Below, one piece after another: positions 7,264 through 15,676 of a DNA stretch of 27,057 bases. The translations under genes were made by a program, and so were the position numbers. How positions within the stretch are numbered: position 1 is the stretch's first letter; every line of letters begins with the position of its first letter. Under the pieces are notes generated by a model that had not been told where the DNA came from, searched no databases, and saw nothing but the letters and a program-made list of their open reading frames with translations. This DNA comes from JBKQWK01 sp052139595. Lineage in GTDB: Bacteria > Actinomycetota > Thermoleophilia > UBA2241. Where the stretch lies: assembly GCA_052139595.1 (NCBI GenBank), contig JBKQWK010000086.1, positions 1 to 27,057 on the forward strand, written 5' to 3'.

Positions 7264-7476
7264 GCAGGTCCCTGCAAAACTAGGCAGCTGTCCAAATGAG
7301 CGTGGGTGTCCTGGTGTAGCCGGTGGACGTATCGATAGTCTGAGGTCGAGTGCTACAATGTTAGTGACATAGTAGGAGCTTGAGTTCCTTAGGAAAGTTC
7401 GACAGCTGTCCACTCAGGCTCACCACCGCTGTTTCGATGACTTGGCGGAGTCAGCCGGGGGCGGAGTCAGTCGAGT

Positions 7477-7995
7477 TCAAAGACCGAGTTCAGCAAGCTT
7501 CTCCCGGTTGTGAGATTCCGCCTCAAGCATGAGCGGCGGGCACCCAGGGAAGCTCCTGTCACCTTTCGCCAGTGCGACGGCGAATGCCATACACGATGGG
7601 ACCCCGCACTGGCCGCAGTTGGTGCGGGGCAGGAGCTTCAGGACCTCGAGGACGTTGGGTTTGGTCCGGGTGGTAAAGTCGGGTGTGATGTTGGCGCGTT
7701 CGTCCCACGTCTCGTTAAGGAACTTGACGAGTCGGGCGACCTCATGGTCGGCGTCAGCTCTGTCGTTCAGGTTGTTGACTCCTACCTCGTGTGCCTTCAG
7801 GAAGAGCTTGTGGGCGCCATCCTTCCACACGAGCGCCGGAACGCCTGGGGTATAGTCACCCTTCTCGACAACGGCATTGACGTACGGTATGAGCTCGCTC
7901 AAGTCGGTAGCCGTGGTGGCCGTTGCCGCCCAGACCTCGGTCCCCGGTTCGCACGGCGGGCAGTACAGCTCTATGTTGTAGCTGTCGATCAGCAT
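7477..7995 (-). CDS. 4Fe-4S cluster-binding protein (PF04060-type FeS domain)
   Basis: A 172-residue protein. Near the C terminus LLPRTNCGQCGVPSCMAFAV gives Cys127, Cys130, Cys135 and, 17 residues on, Cys152 (GCPPL). This spacing matches the FeS domain at the N terminus of the corrinoid iron-sulfur protein large subunit and of Rnf/CODH-associated proteins. The N-terminal ~100 residues (VPALVWKDGAHKLFLKAHE, VGVNNLNDRADADHEVARLV) belong to an anaerobe-enriched uncharacterised family, and CPPC at 12-15 could add ligands. ATG 7995 is chosen for the GGAGAGG about 8 nt upstream. Likely role: electron transfer to low-potential, possibly corrinoid, proteins. This fits the methyltransferase genes further along, but a link is inferred. 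Confidence 0.7.
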   Translation of the reverse strand: MLIDSYNIELYCPPCEPGTEVWAATATTATDLSELIPYVNAVVEKGDYTPGVPALVWKDGAHKLFLKAHEVGVNNLNDRADADHEVARLVKFLNETWDERANITPDFTTRTKPNVLEVLKLLPRTNCGQCGVPSCMAFAVALAKGDRSFPGCPPLMLEAESHNREKLAELGL

Positions 7996-8150
7996 CCTGA
8001 TATCCTCTCCCTTGCCTGTTTGGGATCGACCTGACGACTCGGCCACACCAGACTATGCCTGGCCGGACAGCGCGGCAACGGCCTCACCTCTTAGCGACAG
8101 TGGGTATCGTGCTCACCGTGCCGCGTGTCGCGTGAAGTCGTTCGTTGTGA

Positions 8151-9659
8151 TTACTCGACATCCGACTCGGGCGCTTCGTCTTCATCTCGTTCGCGGTCGG
8201 TGTGATTTCTGTGCTTCGACCGTCCAAAAAACAGCCCGTAGAGGATCGCATTGAGGCACTGGAACACGGCTGCCAGTTCGAACGGTGCCGAGAGGCTGAT
8301 CTCGTCGAAGAGATAGCCGGCCAGGACCTGGCTCCCGGCCATAGTACCTTGCGCCGGCAGGTTCGAAAGAGCAGCCACGCTGGCCCGCTCGGCTGGATCC
8401 GCCAGGTCCTGGGTGAACGACTGGCGCAGCGGCATGCCAACACGCTGGGCGAGCATGCGCACGAAGTAGACGGCGCCGGCGATCCAGAAGGCGGGAGCGA
8501 GCACCATCGGTACGAGAAGCAAGCCGGTGAGAGCGCGCACGGTGACGATGGACCGTACCGTGCCGAAACGCCGGGCGATGCCCGCCGCCGAGAGCGTCGA
8601 GACCAGCGAACCGAGGTTGACGAGGGCGAAGAGCAGGCCGATTGTGCCCGGGCCGGCGCCGTAGCGGCGGTAGAACCAGTAGCTCAGAAACGGACCGGCC
8701 ATACCGATGGCAAGTCCATTCACGCTGTTGGTGATCCACAGCCGCCAGAGCGCCGGCCAGGAGCGCCGCGGCCAGCGGAACGGGCTTTTGCTGCCGTCGC
8801 CATGGCGACGTGCCATCTTGGCCTCGCGCAGGCCGAGGGCCGCCAGCCCGGCAATGGCGGCCAGTGCGGCGGCGGCGAGAAAGGCCGGCCGATAGGCGCT
8901 GGCCGCCGCCGCCGGGCTCATTCGGTGGCTGGTGTGCGCCAGGCCGGCCAGGAGGCCGCCGAGCAATGCTCCCAGCGACGAGGAAAAGGCGAGTCGGCCG
9001 AAGGCAGCTGCCCGCATCGCCGTCGGGACGCGTTCGGCCACGAAGGCCGTCTCGGCCGGCTGATAGGGGCCGACGCTGCCGCCGCCGGCTCCGCCGCCGC
9101 GGCCGAAGCTGCCAAGGGCCGCGGCAACGAAGAGCACAGCTGGCGTGCGCGTGACGGAAAAACCTGCCGCGGCGAGAACAGCGAGCAGAGGCACCGTCAC
9201 GAGAAACGGCTTTCGCCCGGCGCGGTCCGAGAGCAGACCGATGCCAGATGACATGACCGCTGAGGCGACGGTCACGCAGAGGAAGAGCAAGCCGATCTCG
9301 GTTGCCGAGAACCCTTCGTCGGCGAGATAAAGGGCCGTGACGACGCCAGCAATTGCTCTGGCGGCGCTCATCGCAAAGCGCGCCGCAAGAATGATGCCGA
9401 TATTGCGATCGATCCAGTCCGGCCAGAAAGTTGTTCGCCAGCGAGTGAGTGACGACTCGTTCTCGCCGGGTGTCTGACCGTGAGATGTGCTCTGCAGGAG
9501 TACCTTCTGGCGCAAGGCTTGCGCCGCGTTGCGGCTGCGTCTTGGTGCGGGGAAACCGGCGGTCGTCAGAGAGATCACTGTCGTGTTATCGCTCAGAGTG
9601 GCGACCGGCGTCAAGCTGGCCGGCGGGGAGACTCGTTGCCAGCGGCTCCGCCGGTTCAT
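8151..9659 (-). CDS. Major facilitator superfamily transporter
   Basis: Up to 502 residues, with about 12 helices. The MFS motif A between helices 2 and 3 is clear: GLLSDRAGRKPFL. Helical segments include LLFLCVTVASAVMSS, VPLLAVLAAAGFS, LAFSSSLGALLGGLLAGLA, FLAAAALAAIAGLAALGL and, after a charged central loop, ITNSVNGLAIGMAGPFLSYW onward. The C terminus is a charged tail. Substrate unknown; multidrug efflux or sugar transport are both possible. The start is uncertain: the first ~75 residues are polar and unlike MFS proteins, and no convincing ribosome-binding site precedes the ATG at 9659. Translation may begin further in, closer to WRTTFWPDWIDRN. Confidence 0.8.
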   Translation of the reverse strand: MNRRSRWQRVSPPASLTPVATLSDNTTVISLTTAGFPAPRRSRNAAQALRQKVLLQSTSHGQTPGENESSLTRWRTTFWPDWIDRNIGIILAARFAMSAARAIAGVVTALYLADEGFSATEIGLLFLCVTVASAVMSSGIGLLSDRAGRKPFLVTVPLLAVLAAAGFSVTRTPAVLFVAAALGSFGRGGGAGGGSVGPYQPAETAFVAERVPTAMRAAAFGRLAFSSSLGALLGGLLAGLAHTSHRMSPAAAASAYRPAFLAAAALAAIAGLAALGLREAKMARRHGDGSKSPFRWPRRSWPALWRLWITNSVNGLAIGMAGPFLSYWFYRRYGAGPGTIGLLFALVNLGSLVSTLSAAGIARRFGTVRSIVTVRALTGLLLVPMVLAPAFWIAGAVYFVRMLAQRVGMPLRQSFTQDLADPAERASVAALSNLPAQGTMAGSQVLAGYLFDEISLSAPFELAAVFQCLNAILYGLFFGRSKHRNHTDRERDEDEAPESDVE

Positions 9660-9940
9660 GCGTCAATCAGGCGTGCCGGGCGAGCCGGCTGACCTGCACG
9701 AATCGGCTCTGTCGTATCAGGATTGTTTGTCGCCGGCCTGTGGCGCCGTTCTGTGTTCTCTTTTTTTGCCTTGTAACATAAGAATAGTTCGTTAGAAGGG
9801 CGATATTCGCAGTAGACTGATTACCGCCCGACGCGCTATAGTGACCAGTCGTTACCGGTGTGATCGAACTCAGGCGAGGAACAGCGTCACGAACCCCTCG
9901 TTGCCATGGTGGTCGAGGGCATATGAAGGAGAATCCCACG

Positions 9941-10717
9941 ATGGAGATCAACGATTTCAGCATGGAGCTGTTCTCGCTCAAGGGCAAGAACGCCATCGTC
10001 ACCGGCGGCAATACTGGCCTTGGCCAGGCGTTTGCCCTGGCACTCGCCAAAGCTGGCGCCAACCTCTTCGTGCCCAGCATTATCGACGATGACGGCTCGA
10101 CCAAGGCGCTGATCGAGGCCTGCGGCGGGCGCTACGAGTTTCTGCAGGCCGACATCACCGCCCCTGGCGCCCCCAAAGAGATCATTGACGCCTGCATCGA
10201 CGGCCTTGGTTCGCTTGACATCCTGACCAATAGCGCCGGCATCTGCCCACTCGCTCAGGTGACAGAATTTGGCCGCTCGCAGTGGGATGCGACCGTGGCT
10301 GTCAACCTCACGGCCGCTTTCGAGATGGGCTACGAAGCTGCCCAGCGGATGATCCCTCAGCGTAGCGGCAAGATCATCAACATCTGCTCGGTGTTCGCCT
10401 TTCTCGGCGGCCAGTGGTCGCCGGCGTACGCGGCGACCAAGCATGGTCTGGCCGGCTTCACCAAGGCCTACTGCGATGAGCTGGCGCAGTACAACATCCA
10501 GGTCAACGGCATCGCTCCCGGCTACTTCGCGACCGCGCTCACGACGCAGACGCGCAGCAATCCAGAGACGAATCAGCGTGTTCTCGACCACATCCCCGCT
10601 GGTCGCTGGGGCGATACCTTCGACCTCATGGGGGCCGCTGTGTTTCTCGCCAGCCGGGCCTCCGACTACGTCAACGGCCATATTCTGACCGTTGACGGCG
10701 GCTATCTCGTCCGCTAG
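9941..10717 (+). CDS. SDR-family NAD(P)-dependent dehydrogenase (KduD/YgcW-like)
   Basis: A 258-residue classical short-chain dehydrogenase. The nucleotide-binding motif is TGGNTGLG (residues 21-28), with NSAG at 97-100, catalytic Ser150 (ICS), Tyr163 and Lys167 (YAATK), and VNGIAPGYFATALT after them. The C terminus DYVNGHILTVDGGY is typical. The nearest remembered relatives are 2-deoxy-D-gluconate/sugar-acid dehydrogenases (KduD) and E. coli YgcW. ATG 9941 is chosen because AAGGAG (9926-9931) precedes it by 9 nt. It begins an operon with a sugar kinase, an FAD-linked oxidase and an ETF pair, suggesting oxidation of a sugar, polyol or sugar acid. It ends in TAG, in frame with the next gene. 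Confidence 0.88.
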   Translation: MEINDFSMELFSLKGKNAIVTGGNTGLGQAFALALAKAGANLFVPSIIDDDGSTKALIEACGGRYEFLQADITAPGAPKEIIDACIDGLGSLDILTNSAGICPLAQVTEFGRSQWDATVAVNLTAAFEMGYEAAQRMIPQRSGKIINICSVFAFLGGQWSPAYAATKHGLAGFTKAYCDELAQYNIQVNGIAPGYFATALTTQTRSNPETNQRVLDHIPAGRWGDTFDLMGAAVFLASRASDYVNGHILTVDGGYLVR

Positions 10718-10744
10718 CGCACGGCGCAGGAGGACGAGCATCCG

Positions 10745-12178
10745 ATGGCAATGAAGTACATCATCGGCGTCGACGGTGGTTCGCAGAGTTCGAAGGTCGT
10801 CATTTTCGATCTCGCGGGCACGATTGTCTGCGAGGCTCGTCAGCCTCTGCGGCCGATGAGTCGCCCCAGGCCGGGCATCGTCGAGCATCCCGACGACGAT
10901 CTCTGGGATTCAATCGTCGTCGCCAGTCGGGCGGCGATGGCCCAGTTTCACGGCGGCCGCAACGACATTATCGGCATCGGTCTCTGTACGATCCGCTTCT
11001 GCCGGGCAGTTCTCAAGGCTGATGGCTCGCTGGCTTCGCCGGTCATGAGCTGGATGGATTCACGGGTGCACCGGCCGTATGTGCACGACAATCCCGATGT
11101 TGCCTACGTGACGACCAGTTCGGGCTACATGACGCATCGTTTTACCGGTCAGTTCAACGATACGGCGGCCAACTACGCTGGTGAATGGCCGATCGACAGC
11201 GATACCTGGCAGTGGAGCGACGATCCGGCTGTCATCGAGCACTACAACATTCCGCGCGCGATGCTCTTCAATCTGCAGATGCCGGGCGATATCGCCGGCC
11301 AGCTGACGCCGGCGGCGGCAGCAGCTCTCGACATGCCCGCCTGCTTACCTGTCGTGGTGACGGCTAACGATAAGGCGGTCGAGGCGCTCGGCTCGGGCTC
11401 GCTGTCGCAGACGAGCGCCCTGATCTCGCTCGGCACCTACATCGCCTCGATGGTGCACGGGCAGGAGAATCGCAAGACTCCCAGCGCCTTCTGGACGAAC
11501 TACGCTTGTGTGCCGCACAAGTACCTCTACGAGAGCCACGGCATCCGTCGCGGCATGTGGACGGTGAGCTGGTACCTCGATCTGCTCGGCGAGGAGCTGG
11601 CCCGCGCGGCCGAGGTGCAGGGAGTCACGCGCGAAGCGTACCTGGAGCGCGAGGCCGCCGAAGTGCCAGCCGGCAGTGATGGCCTCATGACGGTGCTCGA
11701 CTGGCTGGCCCCCGAGGAGCAACCATTTCGCAAGGGCATCATGATCGGCTTCGATGCTCGTCATACACGCGGTCATCTCTACCGCTCGATTCTCGAGGCG
11801 ATTGCCCTGACGATGAAGAACCGTGTCGACGCGATGTGCGCCGAGCTGGGCATCTCGCTCGAAGAGATCGTCATCTCCGGCGGCGGGGCCAATAGCTCCC
11901 TGTTCATGCAGATCTTTGCCGACGTCTTTGGCATTCCCGCTTCGCGCAGCGTCGGCAGTGGCGGGGCGAGCCTCGGGGCGGCCACCTGCGTCGCCGTGGC
12001 CGCCGGTGCGTATCCTGACTTTGAAACTGCCGTTGCCAGAATGGCCACCAGCCGCGAGTCGTTTACCCCCAACGGGCAGAACGCTGACCTCTACCGGCAG
12101 ATGAATGAGGCGGCCTATCGCGGCATCCGTGACCATACGGACGAGATCCTGAAACGCTCCTACCCGATCTTCCACTGA
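10745..12178 (+). CDS. FGGY-family carbohydrate kinase (YgcE-like)
   Basis: A 477-residue kinase of the ASKHA fold. The N-terminal phosphate-binding loop is GVDGGSQSSKVVIFD, the adenosine-binding motif is SGGGANSSLFMQIFADVFG, and the C-terminal GGASLGAATCVAVAAG motif is characteristic. WMDSRV and TANDKAVEALGSG match FGGY sugar-binding and hinge regions. Members phosphorylate xylulose, glycerol, erythritol, ribulose or related sugars; the substrate cannot be assigned here. It sits 27 bp after the SDR gene with AGGAGG about 12 nt upstream, so the two probably act on the same compound. The overall gene set resembles the E. coli ygc cluster, whose YgcE is also an FGGY kinase. Confidence 0.88.
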   Translation: MAMKYIIGVDGGSQSSKVVIFDLAGTIVCEARQPLRPMSRPRPGIVEHPDDDLWDSIVVASRAAMAQFHGGRNDIIGIGLCTIRFCRAVLKADGSLASPVMSWMDSRVHRPYVHDNPDVAYVTTSSGYMTHRFTGQFNDTAANYAGEWPIDSDTWQWSDDPAVIEHYNIPRAMLFNLQMPGDIAGQLTPAAAAALDMPACLPVVVTANDKAVEALGSGSLSQTSALISLGTYIASMVHGQENRKTPSAFWTNYACVPHKYLYESHGIRRGMWTVSWYLDLLGEELARAAEVQGVTREAYLEREAAEVPAGSDGLMTVLDWLAPEEQPFRKGIMIGFDARHTRGHLYRSILEAIALTMKNRVDAMCAELGISLEEIVISGGGANSSLFMQIFADVFGIPASRSVGSGGASLGAATCVAVAAGAYPDFETAVARMATSRESFTPNGQNADLYRQMNEAAYRGIRDHTDEILKRSYPIFH

Positions 12179-12232
12179 CGTCGTCGCTAGCAGACGGCGC
12201 GGCACACTGCGACTAGATAAAGGATCGCCATC

Positions 12233-13675
12233 ATGCACTTGAGCCGAGAAGCTATCGTCGAGGGCCTGCGCGAGATCGTCGGACCCGAGCACGTCATCAC
12301 TGACGAGGCCGTGCTCAAAGAGAGTAGCGTCGACCGTTTTCGCAAGTACGAAGACATCCATGGCGTCTTCACTCGGCCGCTGCCGGCGGCGGTGGTGATG
12401 GCACAGAGCACCGAGCAGATTGCCGGCGTGCTTGCCTTCGCCGACGAACATGGCATCAACATCGTGCCGCGGACCGGGCATTCAGCGACTGAGGGTGGCC
12501 TGGAGACGGCGGTCGCCGACTCGATCGTCCTCGACGGCTCGGCGATGAACGAGATCATCAAGATCGACACCTACAACATGCAGGCGACCTGCCAGTGTGG
12601 CGTGCCTCTGCAGGTGCTGGAAGATCGTGTCCGCGAGCACGGCCTGACGACCGGTCACTCGCCGCAGTCGAAGCCTCTGGCCCAGATGGGCGGCCTCGTC
12701 GCGACGCGCAGCATCGGCCAGTTCTCGACGCTCTACGGCGGCATCGAAGACATGGTGGTCGGCCTGGAAGCGGTCTTTGCCGGCGGCCAGGTGACGCGGA
12801 TCAAGAACGTACCGCGTCGTGCCGCCGGACCGGACATCCGCCACGTCATCATCGGTAACGAAGGTGCTTTGTGTTTCATCACCGAGGTGACGGTCAAGCT
12901 CTTTCCATACTTTGCCGAGAACAACACCTTCCTCGGCTACACCCTGAAGAGCATGCAAGAGGGCTTCGAGGTGCTGCGTGAGGTCATGGTCGGCGGCTAC
13001 AAGCCGTCGGTGGCACGTCTCTATGATCCTCCCGACGGTGCCTACCATTTCTCTCACTTCGCCGCCGAAGACGACTGTGTTCTTCTCTTCATGGCCGAAG
13101 GGCCGGCGGCCATCGCTACGGCGACGGCCGCCGGCATCGCCGCCATCGTTGCGCAGCATCCGGAGTGCCGCCGCGTCGACGACAAGCTGATCGCCGCCTG
13201 GTTCGCCAACCTGAACTGGGGCCCCGAGAAGGTGGCCGAGGAGCGCGAGGAGATCCGGCAGACCAACAACATCGGTTTCACGACTGAGGTTTCTGGCAAC
13301 TGGAGCTGCATTTACGACATTTACGCCCACGCCCGGCAGCGCATTCTGTACGAAATGCCCGATCTCACCCTGGTTGGCGGGCACTCATCGCACAGCTACA
13401 TCAACGGCACCAACATGTACTTCGTCTACTACTACAACGTCGTTGACTGTAAGCCAGAAGAAGAGATCAGCAAGTACCACAACCCGATCAACAAGATCAT
13501 CTGCGAGGAGACGCTCCGTTTCGGCGGCTCGATCGTCCACCACCACGGCATCGGCAAGGCGCGCACGCCCTGGGTCAAGGAGGAATACGGCTCCTCCTAC
13601 TACATCCTCAAGACACTGAAGCAGGCTTTTGACCCGCATGGCATCATGAATAAGGGTACCGTCTTTCCCGAGTGA
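12233..13675 (+). CDS. FAD-linked oxidase (GlcD/alkyl-DHAP synthase-like, YgcU-like)
   Basis: A 480-residue flavoprotein of the VAO/PCMH fold. The N-terminal FAD-binding domain includes VVMAQSTEQIAGVLAFADEH and IVPRTGHSATEGG, then YGGIEDMVVGLEAVFAGG and IGNEGALCFITEVTVKLFP. The C-terminal domain ends SIVHHHGIGKARTPWVKEEY and FDPHGIMNKGTVFP; the HHH cluster is typical of alkyldihydroxyacetonephosphate-synthase relatives. A lipid role is unlikely. With EtfB and EtfA immediately downstream it is most likely a dehydrogenase of a hydroxy acid or polyol derivative that passes electrons to ETF. AAAGGA precedes the ATG by about 8 nt. The stop overlaps a GTG of the next frame (GTGA). Confidence 0.88.
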   Translation: MHLSREAIVEGLREIVGPEHVITDEAVLKESSVDRFRKYEDIHGVFTRPLPAAVVMAQSTEQIAGVLAFADEHGINIVPRTGHSATEGGLETAVADSIVLDGSAMNEIIKIDTYNMQATCQCGVPLQVLEDRVREHGLTTGHSPQSKPLAQMGGLVATRSIGQFSTLYGGIEDMVVGLEAVFAGGQVTRIKNVPRRAAGPDIRHVIIGNEGALCFITEVTVKLFPYFAENNTFLGYTLKSMQEGFEVLREVMVGGYKPSVARLYDPPDGAYHFSHFAAEDDCVLLFMAEGPAAIATATAAGIAAIVAQHPECRRVDDKLIAAWFANLNWGPEKVAEEREEIRQTNNIGFTTEVSGNWSCIYDIYAHARQRILYEMPDLTLVGGHSSHSYINGTNMYFVYYYNVVDCKPEEEISKYHNPINKIICEETLRFGGSIVHHHGIGKARTPWVKEEYGSSYYILKTLKQAFDPHGIMNKGTVFPE

Positions 13676-13680
13676 GTGCC

Positions 13681-14502
13681 ATGCGGATCCTGGTGCGCTT
13701 CAAGGTCACGCCCGATTTCGAGGCATTGCGGGAAGCCGAGTGGGTAGCTGGCGCGGCGAACGGCGTCGAGACCCGCTACGTGCGCCGGATTCTCAACTGT
13801 TTCGATGAGAGCGCCCTGGAGATGGCGTTGCGCTCGGCCGAGACGCTGGTCGCGCGCGGCGTGGCCGTCAGCCTGGGCGCCATGTCTATCGGCGGTACGG
13901 AGGTCGAGTCGTATCTGAAAACGCTGTACGCCCTGGGGTACGAGCTGGCCGCGCGCGTGCCGCCAGAGGCGGACCTCGACTTTGCTCCCGCTGTCACGGC
14001 GGCGCTCATTGCCGCTTACGCCCGTCGGGTAGATCACAGCGACCTGCTCCTGCTCGGCAGTCGTAGCGATCCCGGCGACAGCGGGGTGGTTCCGTTCCTG
14101 GTTGCCGAGGCCCTTGGCTGGCCTTGCCTGACGCAGGTAACCGAGATCGAGCCGCTGGGTGATGATCGCCTGCGGGTGACCTGCCTGGGGGACGACGGAC
14201 TCCTGCGCCTGACGCTGCGCCCCCCCTGTGTGCTCGCCGTCGGCAATGCCGTTGTCGCGCACTTGCGCGTGCCGACGCTGACAAGTCGCCTCGCGCACCG
14301 CGACAAACTCATTGACGTCGTGGCTGCGGCTGATCTGGGCGTGGATGTCGCGACTGAACTTGGCCGCACCACCTCTGTGCTGACGGGGCTGGAGATGATT
14401 GAACGCGCTCGTCAGGGTCTCGTCGTTGGCGGCGAGACAGCTCGCGCGAAGGCGCAGACGCTTTTTGATGACCATCTGCGACGCATCATCGCCACGCTAT
14501 GA
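13681..14502 (+). CDS. Electron transfer flavoprotein beta subunit-like (YgcR-like)
   Basis: A 273-residue EtfB-type protein. The N terminus MRILVRFKVTPDF matches the usual MKILVxxKxVPD start, and the core carries LLLGSRSDPGDSGVVPFLVAEALGWP with TQVTEIE, the AMP/FAD-domain pattern of EtfB. It would form a heterodimer with the next gene's product and carry electrons from the upstream FAD-linked oxidase to a membrane quinone reductase or a bifurcating partner. ATG 13681 is preferred by alignment with EtfB N termini; the GTG at 13672 overlapping the previous stop is an alternative giving three more residues. No strong ribosome-binding site is seen, consistent with coupling. Confidence 0.85.
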   Translation: MRILVRFKVTPDFEALREAEWVAGAANGVETRYVRRILNCFDESALEMALRSAETLVARGVAVSLGAMSIGGTEVESYLKTLYALGYELAARVPPEADLDFAPAVTAALIAAYARRVDHSDLLLLGSRSDPGDSGVVPFLVAEALGWPCLTQVTEIEPLGDDRLRVTCLGDDGLLRLTLRPPCVLAVGNAVVAHLRVPTLTSRLAHRDKLIDVVAAADLGVDVATELGRTTSVLTGLEMIERARQGLVVGGETARAKAQTLFDDHLRRIIATL

Positions 14503-14506
14503 CGCT

Positions 14507-15535
14507 ATGAAGTTCATCGCCGTTCTCGACGGAACGACCGCCACCGCCTGTCAGCAGGCACGGGCCCTGGCCCATTTTCTCAGCCAGGGCCTGACCGGCG
14601 AACTAACTGGCGATCTAGGCGGCGATCTGGCCGGCGAAACCGTGGTCTTCTACGCCGACGACGCCGAAAAGCAGAGACTGGTTGAACTCGCGCCGACTCA
14701 TGAAGTGCGTCTGATCAAGACGACGGCGCGATGGTCCGCGCGGATGGTCGAGACTCTGACGGCAATCGCGCGCGACGAGGCCATCTCCCTCTTCCTGTTT
14801 GCCGGCGGCAATGTGGGAACAGAACTCGCCACACGCCTGGCCGCTCGTACCAGCGGGACCGTGTTCACTGATGCGCTCAGCGCGGTGGTGCTGGCGGAGC
14901 GCCTCGTCGGCCGTAAAAACGTCTATGCAAATCATCTGGTGGGTCGTTTCGACCTCACGGCTCGCCCCTGGTGCGTCAGCATCGACGTATCTTGGCGGGA
15001 TGGGCAGGATCCCACCAGCCTCGCTCACCACATCGTCACGGACACCGACGAATCAGGAGAATCAGCAGACGGTGGTTCGTCGCCGTTCGAGGACCTCGAG
15101 TTCACCCCACCGGCGGCGACTGCCAGTCTCGCCGACAGCCGTTTTCTGGTGGCGGCGGGCTATGGCGCTGGCAGCCGCGTCGGCGTGGAACGGATTGCCG
15201 CGGCAGCTCGCCGCATGGGAGCCGATTTTGGCGTCAGTCGTCCCGTCGCCATGAGCGCCTGGGCGCCCATGGACCGGCTCATCGGCGTTTCGGGCGCGCG
15301 TGCTGCCCCGGCGTTGTGCATCGTCGCCGGGGCGTCCGGTGCGGCCGCTTTCGCCTGGGGCATCGAGAAAGCGGCGTTCATCGTCGCGATCAACCTGGAT
15401 GAACAGGCGGCGATGGTCAAGAATGCCGACGTGGCGGTTCTCGACGATGGGGTTGCCGTCGTCGAAGCCTTGGCAGAGATCGTCGCCACGCAGCAGAGCA
15501 GCATCGTACAGCCACGCGGCGGCGAGGACGACTGA
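14507..15535 (+). CDS. Electron transfer flavoprotein alpha subunit-like (YgcQ-like)
   Basis: A 342-residue EtfA-type protein beginning MKFIAVLDGTTATACQQARA. The C-terminal FAD-binding domain is recognisable: DSRFLVAAGYGAGSRVGVER, then SRPVAMSAWAPMDRLIGVSG, then ALCIVAGASGAAAFAWGIEK, FIVAINLDEQAAMVKNADVA and VVEALAEIV. The canonical GISGAIQH loop appears as GASGAAAFAW and the VGQTG loop as IGVSGAR, so it is a divergent EtfA, as in the YgcQ group. Residues ~30-45 contain a short imperfect repeat (LTGELTGDLGGDLAGE). ATG 14507 lies 4 nt after the EtfB stop. The next gene has its own promoter, so this likely ends the operon. Confidence 0.85.
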   Translation: MKFIAVLDGTTATACQQARALAHFLSQGLTGELTGDLGGDLAGETVVFYADDAEKQRLVELAPTHEVRLIKTTARWSARMVETLTAIARDEAISLFLFAGGNVGTELATRLAARTSGTVFTDALSAVVLAERLVGRKNVYANHLVGRFDLTARPWCVSIDVSWRDGQDPTSLAHHIVTDTDESGESADGGSSPFEDLEFTPPAATASLADSRFLVAAGYGAGSRVGVERIAAAARRMGADFGVSRPVAMSAWAPMDRLIGVSGARAAPALCIVAGASGAAAFAWGIEKAAFIVAINLDEQAAMVKNADVAVLDDGVAVVEALAEIVATQQSSIVQPRGGEDD

Positions 15536-15601
15536 GCGTCCGCTCGCCGCCCGCTCCGCGCTTCTTTCAACCGCCAACCGTTCTTCCGTGACCCCCAGCC
15601 A

Positions 15602-15630
15602 TTGACAGGGCCGCGCACCTGGTCCTTAAT
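15602..15630 (+). promoter_or_regulatory. Sigma70-type promoter for the APC permease gene
   Basis: A perfect -35 box TTGACA (15602-15607) is separated by 17 bp from CTTAAT (15625-15630). It lies 46 bp before the GTG start at 15677, in the spacer between the ETF operon and the permease gene. Confidence 0.65.
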
Positions 15631-15676
15631 GGCAGCAATTTCCTGTCGTGTTGGACTAGATGGAAGGGGGGTTATT

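Noticed and set aside
7264..7476. Possible promoter (TACAAT near 7360) and a palindrome containing CAGCTG in the gap between convergent genes
   Set aside because: No matching -35 box and no downstream gene on the plus strand; probably chance.
8202..9251. 349-residue plus-strand frame
   Set aside because: Antisense shadow of the MFS transporter; composition is rich in Arg, Gly and Glu with no recognisable domain.
11345..12481. 378-residue minus-strand frame
   Set aside because: Antisense shadow of the FGGY kinase gene, with His/Asp/Val-rich low-complexity-like sequence and no family features.
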